Shown here in pieces: positions 15,891 through 24,366 of a stretch of DNA of 64,000 bases. Below the pieces are notes generated by a model, which had not been told where the DNA came from, did not search any database, and worked only from the letters and a program-made list of their open reading frames with translations. Both the position numbers and the translations under genes were made by a program. Source of the DNA: Oceanobacter antarcticus. GTDB taxonomy: Bacteria > Pseudomonadota > Gammaproteobacteria > Pseudomonadales > Oceanobacteraceae. The first letter of the stretch is position 1. Each line of letters begins with the position of its first letter. The stretch is taken from NCBI RefSeq assembly GCF_044962685.1, contig NZ_JBBKTX010000003.1, positions 1-64,000 on the forward strand, written 5' to 3'.

Positions 15891-17879
15891 TCAGGAATCC
15901 GATTCTTCCAGCCACTGTTCTACCCCGGCAAGGCTGCCAAATGGGCGTGAATAATAATAACCACTGATGCCATCGATGCCGCTTTGTCCGAGTTCGTCTA
16001 CATCGGCTTCAACTTCAACCCCTTCACCCAACACCAGTAAATCCAGCTTGTGGCCGATTTGAATCATCGACTGAATAAAAAAGCGTTGATCCTGAGCCAA
16101 ATGCAAACCCCGGTTAAGGCTGCCATCAATACGGACATACTCCAGCGGCAGACGCTTCATGTACGAGAACGCCACCGTACCGGTACCAACCTGATCGATT
16201 CCCAGTACAACACCAAATGGACGGACGATACCTGCTAATCGCACCAGCTCGGCTTCTGCATTACGAACACAATATTCCGGTACTTCCAGCGCCAGAAAAT
16301 GGGCCTGCTGAGGATATTGGCGTATCAGCTGAACCAGATCCTGATGAAAGGCATTATCAATCACAGATGCCGGTGAAAGATTAATACAAATGCGAGCATT
16401 CGACTTCAAGGGTTCATTCTGCAGCATCAGCATGACCTTGCGGATAACCGATATATCAAACGCAGCGGCCATTTGGTGTTGTTCTACCATCGGCCAGAAC
16501 CGGGCTGCAGACATGCTCTGTCCATCCCGCTCAATACGACTGTACACCTCCAGTTGCAGCAGTTCCCGAGCATCGCCACGCGCCTTTATCACTGGCATAA
16601 ATTGCAAGCTGAGATGGTTGTTTTGCAACACGGATTTGAGTAATGCCGACCACTGCCCACCGGTCAGTTCCGGCTGGCTGGCGCGATCTTCCTGATAGAG
16701 AATTGCGCGGGCGTGGGAATGACGTTGTGCCTGTCGCAAGGCGGCATCTGCACGGCTCAGCGCACTGCCCAGTACATCCTGATCACCCTGTAAAAATACC
16801 CCTCCAAGGTGAAAATTCAGCCCGGTTCGCTGATTCAGCGCCGTGGTTGCCAGCTGACCAAAGGCGCTTTGAAGCAGTTCGTCGGCGTGGCCACGGCTGG
16901 CACAAGGCGCATACAATGCGAAATCGGCACCGGCATGGCGTCCGCAGACACTGTTCTGATATTCCAGATGCCATTGTTGCAGCGATTGCGCCACCAGCTG
17001 GATCACATCGTCTCCGGCCTGTCGGCCTTCACGCTGGTTATATTCAGCAAAATGTTCGACTTGCAGCAGCATCAGTACGCCACTGTGCTCATCAGTGCCT
17101 TGTAATACATGTTCCAGCCGCTGATCAAAACCGCGACGATTAAGCAACCCAGTGGCGGCATCGTGAAATGACTCCTGCCGTAAACGCTCGGTGGTGGCTG
17201 ACTGTTCGGTAAACAGTGCATGTAATTTGCTGACCATTTTATTCATCGCCAACACCATGCGCCGCAGCTCTCTGGCTCTGGGAATATTTTCCTGTATTTG
17301 CCAATCGCGCTCACAAATGGCCAGCGCCTGTTGCTCTACCCGTATCACCGGCTTGAACAACCAGCCCAGCAGCATGTGTAGCAATACCAGAGTGACCAGC
17401 AATACCAGCGCAAACCAGATGGCTTCTGCCTTTACCATGTTCCACATATCCCGATAGGCAAAGTCAGTGTGACTGCTAACCCGTACCGTGCCCAGCTGCT
17501 GCCAACCGACCATGACATCGGTTTCTGCGGGAAGCATGTCAAACGTCACTTTGGTCATAAACCATTGTGGCGCTGGTGCCTCGGACAAAGCCTGGCGGGC
17601 ACGGCGATGGATTTCGTTGCCGCCAACGCCGGTAAAGGTGATATCGGCAAAAAAGCCCCGATCAAAAAGCGCGTCGATTTGACGTGACAGCTCCACCGGA
17701 TCCAACTCCTCGACACCAGACATCGATAGCGCCAGCGAGGTGGCAGCATCGTAGGCGCGGGCGTTCAACTGCTGCTGAAAGCCATCTCGGCCATTCTTGA
17801 CCGTCAGCAGCAAGCTGCCTGCCAGCAGCACGATCACAAGGGCGCTGGTGAGAAGGGAAAACTGTTGTCGAAGCGTCAT
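15891..17879 (-). CDS. lapD: LapD-like c-di-GMP receptor (degenerate GGDEF-EAL)
   Basis: A 662-residue inner-membrane protein. One transmembrane helix (about 7-28) and a periplasmic LapD/MoxY-type domain (about 29-150) come first, then a second helix (about 153-175), HAMP, GGDEF and EAL domains. The GGDEF site is degenerate (GRHAGADFALY). The EAL motif reads EVY, and the catalytic DDFGTG region reads DQVGTG, so it should bind rather than make or cleave c-di-GMP. In the Lap system, c-di-GMP bound LapD sequesters the periplasmic protease LapG, keeping an adhesin on the surface. lapG lies 11 bases upstream in the same operon. No LapA-like adhesin is in the window. Confidence 0.9.
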   Translation of the reverse strand: MTLRQQFSLLTSALVIVLLAGSLLLTVKNGRDGFQQQLNARAYDAATSLALSMSGVEELDPVELSRQIDALFDRGFFADITFTGVGGNEIHRRARQALSEAPAPQWFMTKVTFDMLPAETDVMVGWQQLGTVRVSSHTDFAYRDMWNMVKAEAIWFALVLLVTLVLLHMLLGWLFKPVIRVEQQALAICERDWQIQENIPRARELRRMVLAMNKMVSKLHALFTEQSATTERLRQESFHDAATGLLNRRGFDQRLEHVLQGTDEHSGVLMLLQVEHFAEYNQREGRQAGDDVIQLVAQSLQQWHLEYQNSVCGRHAGADFALYAPCASRGHADELLQSAFGQLATTALNQRTGLNFHLGGVFLQGDQDVLGSALSRADAALRQAQRHSHARAILYQEDRASQPELTGGQWSALLKSVLQNNHLSLQFMPVIKARGDARELLQLEVYSRIERDGQSMSAARFWPMVEQHQMAAAFDISVIRKVMLMLQNEPLKSNARICINLSPASVIDNAFHQDLVQLIRQYPQQAHFLALEVPEYCVRNAEAELVRLAGIVRPFGVVLGIDQVGTGTVAFSYMKRLPLEYVRIDGSLNRGLHLAQDQRFFIQSMIQIGHKLDLLVLGEGVEVEADVDELGQSGIDGISGYYYSRPFGSLAGVEQWLEESDS

Positions 17880-17890
17880 GGTTAAATTCC

Positions 17891-18631
17891 TTACAGATCC
17901 ATACCGATACGGGCCATGCGAATACGCAAATCCGTCCAGAGGTCAAGTTGGTTCGAGCTGCCAAGGCGCACACCCTCGCCCTTCATTTTGGCCAGCCACA
18001 TGCCGTCGCCATTAAAGCTGTAAACCGGCTTAAGATCTTTTCGCTCGGTCGCTGGCCGGATTCTGGAGGTGAGGTTGTCCAGTACAACAGGAATAACACC
18101 CGGCGCGGAAAAATAGGTCAGCACCATATGGGCCTGGTTGTAGTCCAGCGCCTTGACATAGGTGATACGCAGTTTGCTACTACTGACTCCCAACCGTAGC
18201 AGACTGTAATACTTGGCAATCACGTAATCCTCGCAATCACCACCATCGGTGACCAGCGACTCATATGGCGTTGCCCAATAGTCGATTCGTTGCCAGTGCT
18301 TGAGGTCATCGCGAAAAGGAATTTCGCTGTTAAAAAAATCGTTTACCTCCTCAAGAATATCCTTTTCGTCTTTGAGATCTGCCGCATCGTGCATCATGTC
18401 GCGCCAACGCTCCATCCGATACATGGCACGTCGACCGTATTCATTTCGTGCTTGCTGAATCAAAGCATCGGGTACCCAGTCTTCCCGATCGGCCACCAGA
18501 TATACTGGAGCAGCAAACATCGCCAATACCCCGACCATGCCCACACTCCGGATGCCACCGAGCAGCAAACGGCGACTCAATAGCAGCCAATGATATGGGA
18601 ATGAATTCCGGAACAGACACAGCAAATACAT
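17891..18631 (-). CDS. lapG: LapG-like periplasmic transglutaminase-like cysteine protease
   Basis: A 246-residue protease with an N-terminal membrane/signal segment (about 20-47). The catalytic triad has its Cys in GGDCEDYVIAKYYSLLRLGV, His in YNQAHMVLTY and Asp in VVLDNLTSRI. This is the BTLCP/LapG family (PF06035), which cleaves the N-terminal retention module of LapA-type adhesins. It precedes the lapD-like gene and is presumably inhibited by that product when c-di-GMP is high. The start shown has only a weak upstream GGGATG. Length is normal. Confidence 0.92.
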   Translation of the reverse strand: MYLLCLFRNSFPYHWLLLSRRLLLGGIRSVGMVGVLAMFAAPVYLVADREDWVPDALIQQARNEYGRRAMYRMERWRDMMHDAADLKDEKDILEEVNDFFNSEIPFRDDLKHWQRIDYWATPYESLVTDGGDCEDYVIAKYYSLLRLGVSSSKLRITYVKALDYNQAHMVLTYFSAPGVIPVVLDNLTSRIRPATERKDLKPVYSFNGDGMWLAKMKGEGVRLGSSNQLDLWTDLRIRMARIGMDL

Positions 18632-18734
18632 TCGTTAAGACACATCCCATCGTAAATGAACCCACGACGGTGAGTTCTGGACAGATTGCACTTAACTATA
18701 GACACAGAACGGCAAAACCGCCTGCAAGTATGAC

Positions 18735-20144
18735 TCAGCCCGAACGTTTCTCCGGCTGCTGTTTCATTAATACCAGCACCAGCACAATGGCAGGAAGCCC
18801 GAGGAAGGCTGCAATCACAAAGAAGTCGCTGTAGCCCCAGCCATCCACCACCCATCCGGAAAAACCACTGATAAACTTGCCCGGCAAGGTCATCAACGAA
18901 CTAAACAAGGCGTACTGGGTGGCGGTATAACTCTTATTGGCGAGACTGGAGAGGTAAGCAATGAAGGCCGTACTGGCAATACCACCACTCAGGTTGTCTG
19001 CGCTGATCACCAGTGCCAGCCAACTCAACGGTGGACGACTGCCGTCCCAGGTCATGGCCATCAGTGCAAACAGCAAGTTAGTACTCGCTACCAACACAGC
19101 ACCCAGTAACAAAGGCCGATACATGCCCCATTTGACCACTAGCACGCCACACACACCCGACCCCACCACCGTCATGATAAAGCCAAACATTTTGGCGATG
19201 CGGGCGATATCCGACTTGCTGTAGCCGAGATCCAGATAAAACGGGTTGGCCATCACTCCCATGGTGATGTCGCTCAGGCGGAATACCGCGACAAAACACA
19301 GAATCAACAAGGCAAACCAGCCGTTACGCTGAAAAAACTCCAGCAGCGGACATATCACAGCGCCCAGTAACCAGCGCTGCCATGCCGGGCGCTGCATCAG
19401 ATACATAGGCCGCCCGATCAAGCGGTCAATCAGTTCGGCATCCACGCGGCCACGCTGCTCGGCGTTCAGGTGTTTTGGTTCGTCAGACCAGAGGGTAGCG
19501 GCAAGACCAATCAGCATCAGCGATGCCATGCCGATATAAGACCAGCTCCAGCTGTACCAGTCCGCCAGGTACAAGGCACCGGCGCCGGAAAACAGCAGTG
19601 CAACCCGATATCCGAAGATATAGCTGGCCGACATGGCTCCCTGATACTCGTCGTCTACCACTTCAATCCGATAGGCATCCAGCGCCACATCCTGGGTTGA
19701 CGATGCAAACGCCACCAGCAACGCCGATACCGTAATCCACCACAAGTCGGTATGCGGATCGAGCATGCCCATCCACAGCAAGCCGATGGCGATGCCCAGT
19801 TGTCCGGCCAGAATCCAGCTACGCCGTTGCCCCAGCCAACGCCCCAACAGGGGTATGCTTAATCGATCCACCACCGGCGCCCAGAAAACCTTGATCGAGT
19901 AAGTCATCCCGATCCAGGCAAAAAAACCGATGGTGGTACGTTCAACTTCCGCATCTCGTAACCAGGCGGTTAATGTCGAAAACACCAATAAAAACGGCAG
20001 CCCGGCCCCAAAGCCAAGTAAGGCGATCGCCAGCACGGGCTTGCGGGTATAAATACGCCAGGCATCCTGCCACCAGCCGAGCAAAGACGTCGAAGCAGCA
20101 TCGGAATCACGGGAGGGATGAGCTGCTTCGTTGCGGTGGGTCAT
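18735..20144 (-). CDS. ampG: AmpG-like muropeptide permease (MFS)
   Basis: A 469-residue major-facilitator protein with 12 or more membrane segments. It matches the AmpG family in its N-terminal block (KPVLAIALLGFGAGLPFLLV, TIGFFAWIGMTYSIKVFWAP, then VDRLSIPLLGRWLGQRRSW). AmpG imports GlcNAc-anhydroMurNAc peptides from the periplasm for cell-wall recycling and thereby influences beta-lactamase induction where AmpR is present. The start overlaps the yajQ stop by one base (TGATG), so the two are translationally coupled. Confidence 0.92.
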   Translation of the reverse strand: MTHRNEAAHPSRDSDAASTSLLGWWQDAWRIYTRKPVLAIALLGFGAGLPFLLVFSTLTAWLRDAEVERTTIGFFAWIGMTYSIKVFWAPVVDRLSIPLLGRWLGQRRSWILAGQLGIAIGLLWMGMLDPHTDLWWITVSALLVAFASSTQDVALDAYRIEVVDDEYQGAMSASYIFGYRVALLFSGAGALYLADWYSWSWSYIGMASLMLIGLAATLWSDEPKHLNAEQRGRVDAELIDRLIGRPMYLMQRPAWQRWLLGAVICPLLEFFQRNGWFALLILCFVAVFRLSDITMGVMANPFYLDLGYSKSDIARIAKMFGFIMTVVGSGVCGVLVVKWGMYRPLLLGAVLVASTNLLFALMAMTWDGSRPPLSWLALVISADNLSGGIASTAFIAYLSSLANKSYTATQYALFSSLMTLPGKFISGFSGWVVDGWGYSDFFVIAAFLGLPAIVLVLVLMKQQPEKRSG

Positions 20145-20629
20145 CAGTCTTTGAAGTTCTTGAACGCCAGCGGCATGGTGATGGAGTCGTCGTTGCGATA
20201 CAGCGTCATCACGGTTTGCAAATCATCCCGTGCCTTGCCTTGCACCCGAACCATTTCGCCCTGAATCGACGCCTGAACTTTTAGTTTGCTTTCTTTGACA
20301 ATCTTGACCATTTTGCGGGCCAAATCCTTGTCGATACCCTGACGCAGGGTCGCAATCACCTTGACCTGTTTGCCGGCTCCGGCAAGATCGCCGTATTCCA
20401 AACAGCTGACCTTGATTTTGCGTTTGATCAGCGCGCTTTCCAGCATCGGCTTCATTTGCTCAATCTGGAATTCTTCATTGGCGGTCATGGTGACGGCGAA
20501 GTCTTTCAATTCGAAGCTTGCATCCACACCTTTAAAGTCAAAACGTGTGGTCAGCTCGCGGTTTGCCTGGTCGACGGCATTCAAGGCTTCGTGTTTATCC
20601 ACTTCGGAAACGACATCAAACGATGGCAT
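20144..20629 (-). CDS. yajQ: YajQ family nucleotide-binding protein
   Basis: A 161-residue cytosolic protein, the usual family length, beginning MPSFDVVSEVDKHEALNAVD. It contains ELTTRFDFKG, LGIDKD-like RQGIDKDLARKMVKIVKE and VRVQGKARDDLQTVM, all YajQ signatures. Family members bind nucleotides, and some bind c-di-GMP and act as transcriptional co-regulators, which fits the LapD/LapG genes just downstream. The ATG at 20629 is chosen for its GGAG site seven bases upstream; a longer frame opening at 20704 adds 25 unrelated residues. Confidence 0.95.
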   Translation of the reverse strand: MPSFDVVSEVDKHEALNAVDQANRELTTRFDFKGVDASFELKDFAVTMTANEEFQIEQMKPMLESALIKRKIKVSCLEYGDLAGAGKQVKVIATLRQGIDKDLARKMVKIVKESKLKVQASIQGEMVRVQGKARDDLQTVMTLYRNDDSITMPLAFKNFKD

Positions 20630-20730
20630 CGAGTTTCTCCTGTCAACAAATAGAGGACGGCATTTGTCTTGTGATAAAGCCGGACTGTATACCTCTGTCA
20701 GCACTGAAAAGCAAAAGCCGGCGGAGTAAC

Positions 20731-20837
20731 GTTCCTCTCGTTCCTCTCATTGTCTCCCTCTGCCTATCTGGCCTGTCTTTTTGTCTATTCTTTGTTTGTC
20801 TTCTTATCTGTCTTTTGGTTTGTCTTCTTGTCTGTCA
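20731..20837 (+). repeat. T/C-rich low-complexity tract with 18-bp direct repeats
   Basis: About 107 bases almost free of A, made of TGTCT/TTCTT words, lie between divergent yajQ and panE. Two 18-bp direct copies (20795-20812 and 20819-20836) differ at one base. On the yajQ side this gives a purine-rich upstream leader. Function unknown. Confidence 0.85.
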
Positions 20838-20918
20838 TACCGCTGCAATCGTCGGGTTACATAAAATTCAGACTGCGTCGAATCGGATGCAGGTGTGGTG
20901 TCCGGCTATTGAGCTGCC

Positions 20919-20924
20919 TATAAT
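20919..20924 (+). promoter_or_regulatory. Candidate -10 box giving a leaderless panE mRNA
   Basis: A perfect TATAAT lies only six bases before the panE ATG. At the standard distance, transcription would begin at the A of the start codon (20931). No ribosome-binding site lies between. A recognisable -35 hexamer is not present at 17 bases (TGGTGT), which weakens the call. Confidence 0.5.
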
Positions 20925-20930
20925 CACGCC

Positions 20931-21887
20931 ATGTCATTATCAATCGGTCTTCTGGGTTTAGGCGCTATCGGTACCGTGATGGCCAGCTACTGGCGTCAAC
21001 ACACGGTGTTTGTGCTTGGTCGCTGTGCTGCCGCCTTACAGCACGCACACACCGAACACCAATACAAGCACAAGCGCTCGCTGACCTATGGACCCGCCAT
21101 TCTGAACCAGCACCCGGAATGGCCGGAAGCATTAACGCTATCGCTACCGCAATGGAATCACCAGCGTCTTGACTGGCTGGTCGTCACGACCAAGGCCGGT
21201 GATACTCTGGAAGCCCTGTTGCCCTACGCCAGTCAGTTGCACCGGGTTGAGCGTATTTTATTGCTGCAAAACGGCATGGGTCAGCATGAGCAATTGGCCC
21301 ATTGGCTCAAGAAGCAAGGACTGCCCTGTGAGCTATGGCGCGGAACCTCGACCGATGGTGCCTACCGCCTCGACAAAACCAGGGTGATGTATGCTGGTTT
21401 GGGTCATGTTTGGGTCGGCCAGCATCGTTCGAATCCAGCCAGACTATGTACTTTGCCGACATCCTGTCGTTTACCTCATACCGAGGTCGTCACGGATATA
21501 TTGGCCCGCCAACGGGAAAAGCTGGCTATTAATGCGGTGATCAACCCACTCACGGCACACTACCGTTGTCTTAATGGCGAGCTGGCAAGCAACATCCGGT
21601 ACCGCCAGCAACTGCAAGCTCTGGCAACCGAAGTCGAGCAGTTTTTCTTGCAGCTAGGCTGGCCCCTGCAAGAAAATTTGTTTGATCGCGTCATTCAGAT
21701 TGCCTTGTCTACCGCCCAGAATCGTTCATCCAGCTTGCAAGATGTATTGGCCAACAAAGCTACTGAGTTACGTCATATTTCCGGCTACCTTTTAACCCAG
21801 GCCAACACGTCAGGTATTGAACTTCCACTGACCCGCGCACTTATGGATCAAGTTAATGACAGAACAGAACACGGAAAACAGTTCTAA
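20931..21887 (+). CDS. panE: 2-dehydropantoate 2-reductase (ketopantoate reductase)
   Basis: A 318-residue NADPH-dependent reductase of the pantothenate pathway (ketopantoate to pantoate). The Rossmann motif is at the very start (IGLLGLGAIGTVMASYWR), then LLLQNGMGQHEQL, RGTSTDGAYR and the catalytic KLAINAVINPLTA (Lys plus Asn-Pro-Leu-Thr). The C-terminal helical domain ends with the SSLQDV/T-E substrate region (RSSSLQDVLANKATELRHI). A TATAAT box sits directly upstream with no ribosome-binding site, so it may be translated from a leaderless message. Its last 32 bases overlap the histidine kinase gene. Confidence 0.92.
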   Translation: MSLSIGLLGLGAIGTVMASYWRQHTVFVLGRCAAALQHAHTEHQYKHKRSLTYGPAILNQHPEWPEALTLSLPQWNHQRLDWLVVTTKAGDTLEALLPYASQLHRVERILLLQNGMGQHEQLAHWLKKQGLPCELWRGTSTDGAYRLDKTRVMYAGLGHVWVGQHRSNPARLCTLPTSCRLPHTEVVTDILARQREKLAINAVINPLTAHYRCLNGELASNIRYRQQLQALATEVEQFFLQLGWPLQENLFDRVIQIALSTAQNRSSSLQDVLANKATELRHISGYLLTQANTSGIELPLTRALMDQVNDRTEHGKQF

Positions 21888-23811
21888 CCTGCTCACGCGC
21901 CAGAAAACCATGGCTGCGCTGATCACCACCGTCATTTTGATCCTTTTTCTCGCCGCCATTGCCTATGTCGCTACCGCAGATCGTATCGGACGCAACTATC
22001 TGGTGCCGGAGATCAATCAACTGCTGGTCGAAACCCTGACCATTCAGCTTAACCGACAGCCACTGGACCTGATGGCCGTCAAGGCACTGCTCGACAGTTT
22101 TGCCCACCATCATCAGGTGGATTCCATTCGCCTGACGCAAGACAGTAGTCAGCTGGTGATGCAAGTACCAGTCGATCGCACTATCAGCCCGGAGCCACCC
22201 CAAAACAGCGTATATCAGCAACGGCTAAGCACCATTAACGGCGATTTCGAGATTCGTATCATCAATGGTGTCTTCTTACCCGGCTATTACTTGGCTGATA
22301 CCATCAGCACCAGCCTGATTGTCGCAGCTCTGAGCGCACTATTGATTTTTGCCATGTACGTGCTGATTCGACGTTGGCAACAGCAGCCCTACACCGATCT
22401 GCGCGATCAAATCAAAACTGCGCAACAGCACGATCACGACCCGACCACGCCGTTCCAATGTCAGGATCCGGATTTACAACCCTTGGTCAACAGCCTCAAT
22501 GATCTCCACTGGCACCTGCATCGACGCCATGCCGACCTGGAACGAGCCCATAAACAGGCGGAAAGTGCTCGCCATCGGGCCACCACACTGGCGCGTGACA
22601 GCGCTCGTATCAACAGCGACCTGGAACATGAAATTACCGTTCGCAGCGCGATGGAGCGCCAGCTGGCACAAACCAAAGCCTTGATGGATGCCATTATCAA
22701 CGCCATGCCATCCGCCTTGTTTGCCCTCGATCAGCAAGGCCGCTTGTTATTGTGTAATCGCCAGGCCGAAATCTGGCTTGGTAAGCGTCGTCAGGAACTG
22801 GCCGGGTTTTTATTAAATGAACTGATCCCGGAACTGGCACCACTGCTCAAACGGGCCAGACAGCGGCTGACCTCGGGAGATGATCTGGATACGCCAATCC
22901 TGCAGCGCCGGTTGTCACTCGATAGCCTGGAAGCCGGATTGGTCACCGACTCACTGGTGTACGCGCTGGATCAGCAACAAGCTGCAGTTGCTGTTGTGCG
23001 CATTGATGACATTCGCCAGCGGCTGCAGTTGGAAGAAATGATGGTGCACTCGGAAAAAATGCTCACCGTCGGAGGTATGGCTGCGGGCATGGCCCATGAG
23101 ATCAACAACCCGCTCGCTGCCATCCTGCAAAACCTGCAAAATATCAAACGCCGTCTGGGTAGCGGGTTAAAAGCCAACCACGAGGCCGCCACCAAGCTTA
23201 GTCTCGACCTCCGGGCGGTGGAGGAGTACCTGGAAGAACGGGAAGTTTTCAAACTGATGGAGCACATGCGTGAAGCCGGGGAACGAGCGGCGGCGATTAT
23301 CGCTACCATGCTGAATTTCTCCCGCCGCAACCATGAACACAAAGAAAAAACGCCGGTCAGCCAACTGGTTAATAATGCCCTGACCGTCGCCCGCAACGAC
23401 CTTGGCCTACATCATATTGATATATCAACCGCCTCCCTGGAGCACTTGCCGGATGTCTCCTGTATTCCTGGAGAAATTGAGCAGGTACTGGTCAATCTGA
23501 TCAAAAATGCGCAACAGTCGCTGGCGCAACCAGCCACTGCCGAAGCGAACTGGCAACCGACCATCCGCTTGAATGCCTGGCGTGAAGGCGATTTCCTCTG
23601 CATCTCTGTCGAAGACAACGGCTCTGGTGTTGATGCCGACCAGATCGGCCGCATTTTTGAACCGTTTTTCACCACCAAGGAAGTCGGCACTGGCACTGGC
23701 CTCGGGTTGTCGGTGTCCTATTTTATTGTCACCACTCACCATCAGGGCGATATGTATTACCGTCCCGCTGATCCCCATGGTGCCTGTTTTGTGATCAAAC
23801 TGCCGTTGTAA
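21856..23811 (+). CDS. PAS-containing sensor histidine kinase
   Basis: A 651-residue membrane kinase. A transmembrane helix at about 18-41, a periplasmic region of ~110 residues and a second helix at about 152-171 precede a HAMP-like linker and coiled coil. A PAS domain (about 275-385) follows, then HisKA with the H-box MAAGMAHEINNPLAAILQNL and a HATPase domain with VNLIKNAQQSL, VEDNGSGV and TGTGLGLSVSYFIV. All catalytic motifs are intact. No response regulator is adjacent, so the partner is unknown. The class resembles signal-terminating kinases with no receiver domain. It begins inside the 3' end of panE, and a strong terminator follows at 23901. Confidence 0.9.
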   Translation: MTEQNTENSSNLLTRQKTMAALITTVILILFLAAIAYVATADRIGRNYLVPEINQLLVETLTIQLNRQPLDLMAVKALLDSFAHHHQVDSIRLTQDSSQLVMQVPVDRTISPEPPQNSVYQQRLSTINGDFEIRIINGVFLPGYYLADTISTSLIVAALSALLIFAMYVLIRRWQQQPYTDLRDQIKTAQQHDHDPTTPFQCQDPDLQPLVNSLNDLHWHLHRRHADLERAHKQAESARHRATTLARDSARINSDLEHEITVRSAMERQLAQTKALMDAIINAMPSALFALDQQGRLLLCNRQAEIWLGKRRQELAGFLLNELIPELAPLLKRARQRLTSGDDLDTPILQRRLSLDSLEAGLVTDSLVYALDQQQAAVAVVRIDDIRQRLQLEEMMVHSEKMLTVGGMAAGMAHEINNPLAAILQNLQNIKRRLGSGLKANHEAATKLSLDLRAVEEYLEEREVFKLMEHMREAGERAAAIIATMLNFSRRNHEHKEKTPVSQLVNNALTVARNDLGLHHIDISTASLEHLPDVSCIPGEIEQVLVNLIKNAQQSLAQPATAEANWQPTIRLNAWREGDFLCISVEDNGSGVDADQIGRIFEPFFTTKEVGTGTGLGLSVSYFIVTTHHQGDMYYRPADPHGACFVIKLPL

Positions 23812-23900
23812 AACCCGTCCATTGCTCTCTTCTTGAGCTCTCATGCCTGTGCACCTGTGCTCCAACGTCAAAATACGGCGCAGAGCGGAACCCCCGGATC

Positions 23901-23938
23901 GGCTCCCACACGAAGCGTGGGAGCCCGTTGTTTCTCTT
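23901..23938 (+). terminator. Terminator after the histidine kinase gene
   Basis: A 9-bp perfect GC-rich stem (GGCTCCCAC / GTGGGAGCC) with a seven-base loop, followed by a T-rich run (GTTGTTTCTCTTCTT), 90 bases after the kinase stop and ahead of the riboswitch. Confidence 0.75.
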
Positions 23939-23979
23939 CTTGACGCCTGCGACCCTCGCCGCTACTCTGCGCTCAGAAT

Positions 23980-24205
23980 CAGGTGCCCGCCCGCTGAATC
24001 ATTCAGCCTCGGGTTAAACGGGAAGACCGGTGATGCGTTTACGCAAAAACCGGCGCTGCCCCCGCAACGGTGATCGACCCACTCAATAACCGGTTTCCGC
24101 CCACAGCAGGAAACCAGCCACTGCCGCGCAATACCGATTGCATGGGTGGGAAGGCGTTATTGACGAGCACAGGATGCTCAGGTCGTCAGCCCGGATACCG
24201 GCCTG
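23980..24205 (+). ncRNA. Cobalamin (AdoCbl) riboswitch
   Basis: The conserved cobalamin-riboswitch core is readable in order. A P1 arm CAGG is at 23980 and its partner CCTG at 24202. Between them are AAACGGGAA and CCGGTG, then GCTGCCCCCGCAACGGTGA, AGCCACTGCCGC, GGGTGGGAAGGCG and the B12 box as AGCCCGGATACCGGCC. It lies 162 bases before the BtuB-like receptor start and should switch that operon off when cobalamin is plentiful. Boundaries are approximate. Confidence 0.88.
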
Positions 24206-24231
24206 TTCCAATCAACCGACGTTGCGGAGGG

Positions 24232-24306
24232 CAGCGGGAGGGATTTGCGCAAATCCGTAACCGCTGTACCACTACGGTGTCTTCCGCTTTCAGCGGAGTT
24301 GTTTAT
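24232..24306 (+). promoter_or_regulatory. Putative riboswitch expression platform
   Basis: Downstream of the aptamer, CAGCGG/CCGCTG (24232-24237, 24261-24266) encloses a perfect hairpin GGATTTGC/GCAAATCC (24241-24256). A second hairpin TCCGCT/AGCGGA (24283-24297) is followed by GTTGTTTATT, a weak terminator-like tail. Either could form the off-state structure; the mode (termination or translation) is not settled. Confidence 0.45.
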
Positions 24307-24366
24307 TGCCCGGTCTGCTCCTGCCTGCTCTTGCCGTCTTATTTAGACCCGGCATTCAGGACTCCC

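Noticed and set aside
24070..24366. N-terminal extension of the BtuB-like protein
   Set aside because: The stretch is the cobalamin riboswitch and its expression platform. The start at 24367 has a ribosome-binding site and a signal peptide.
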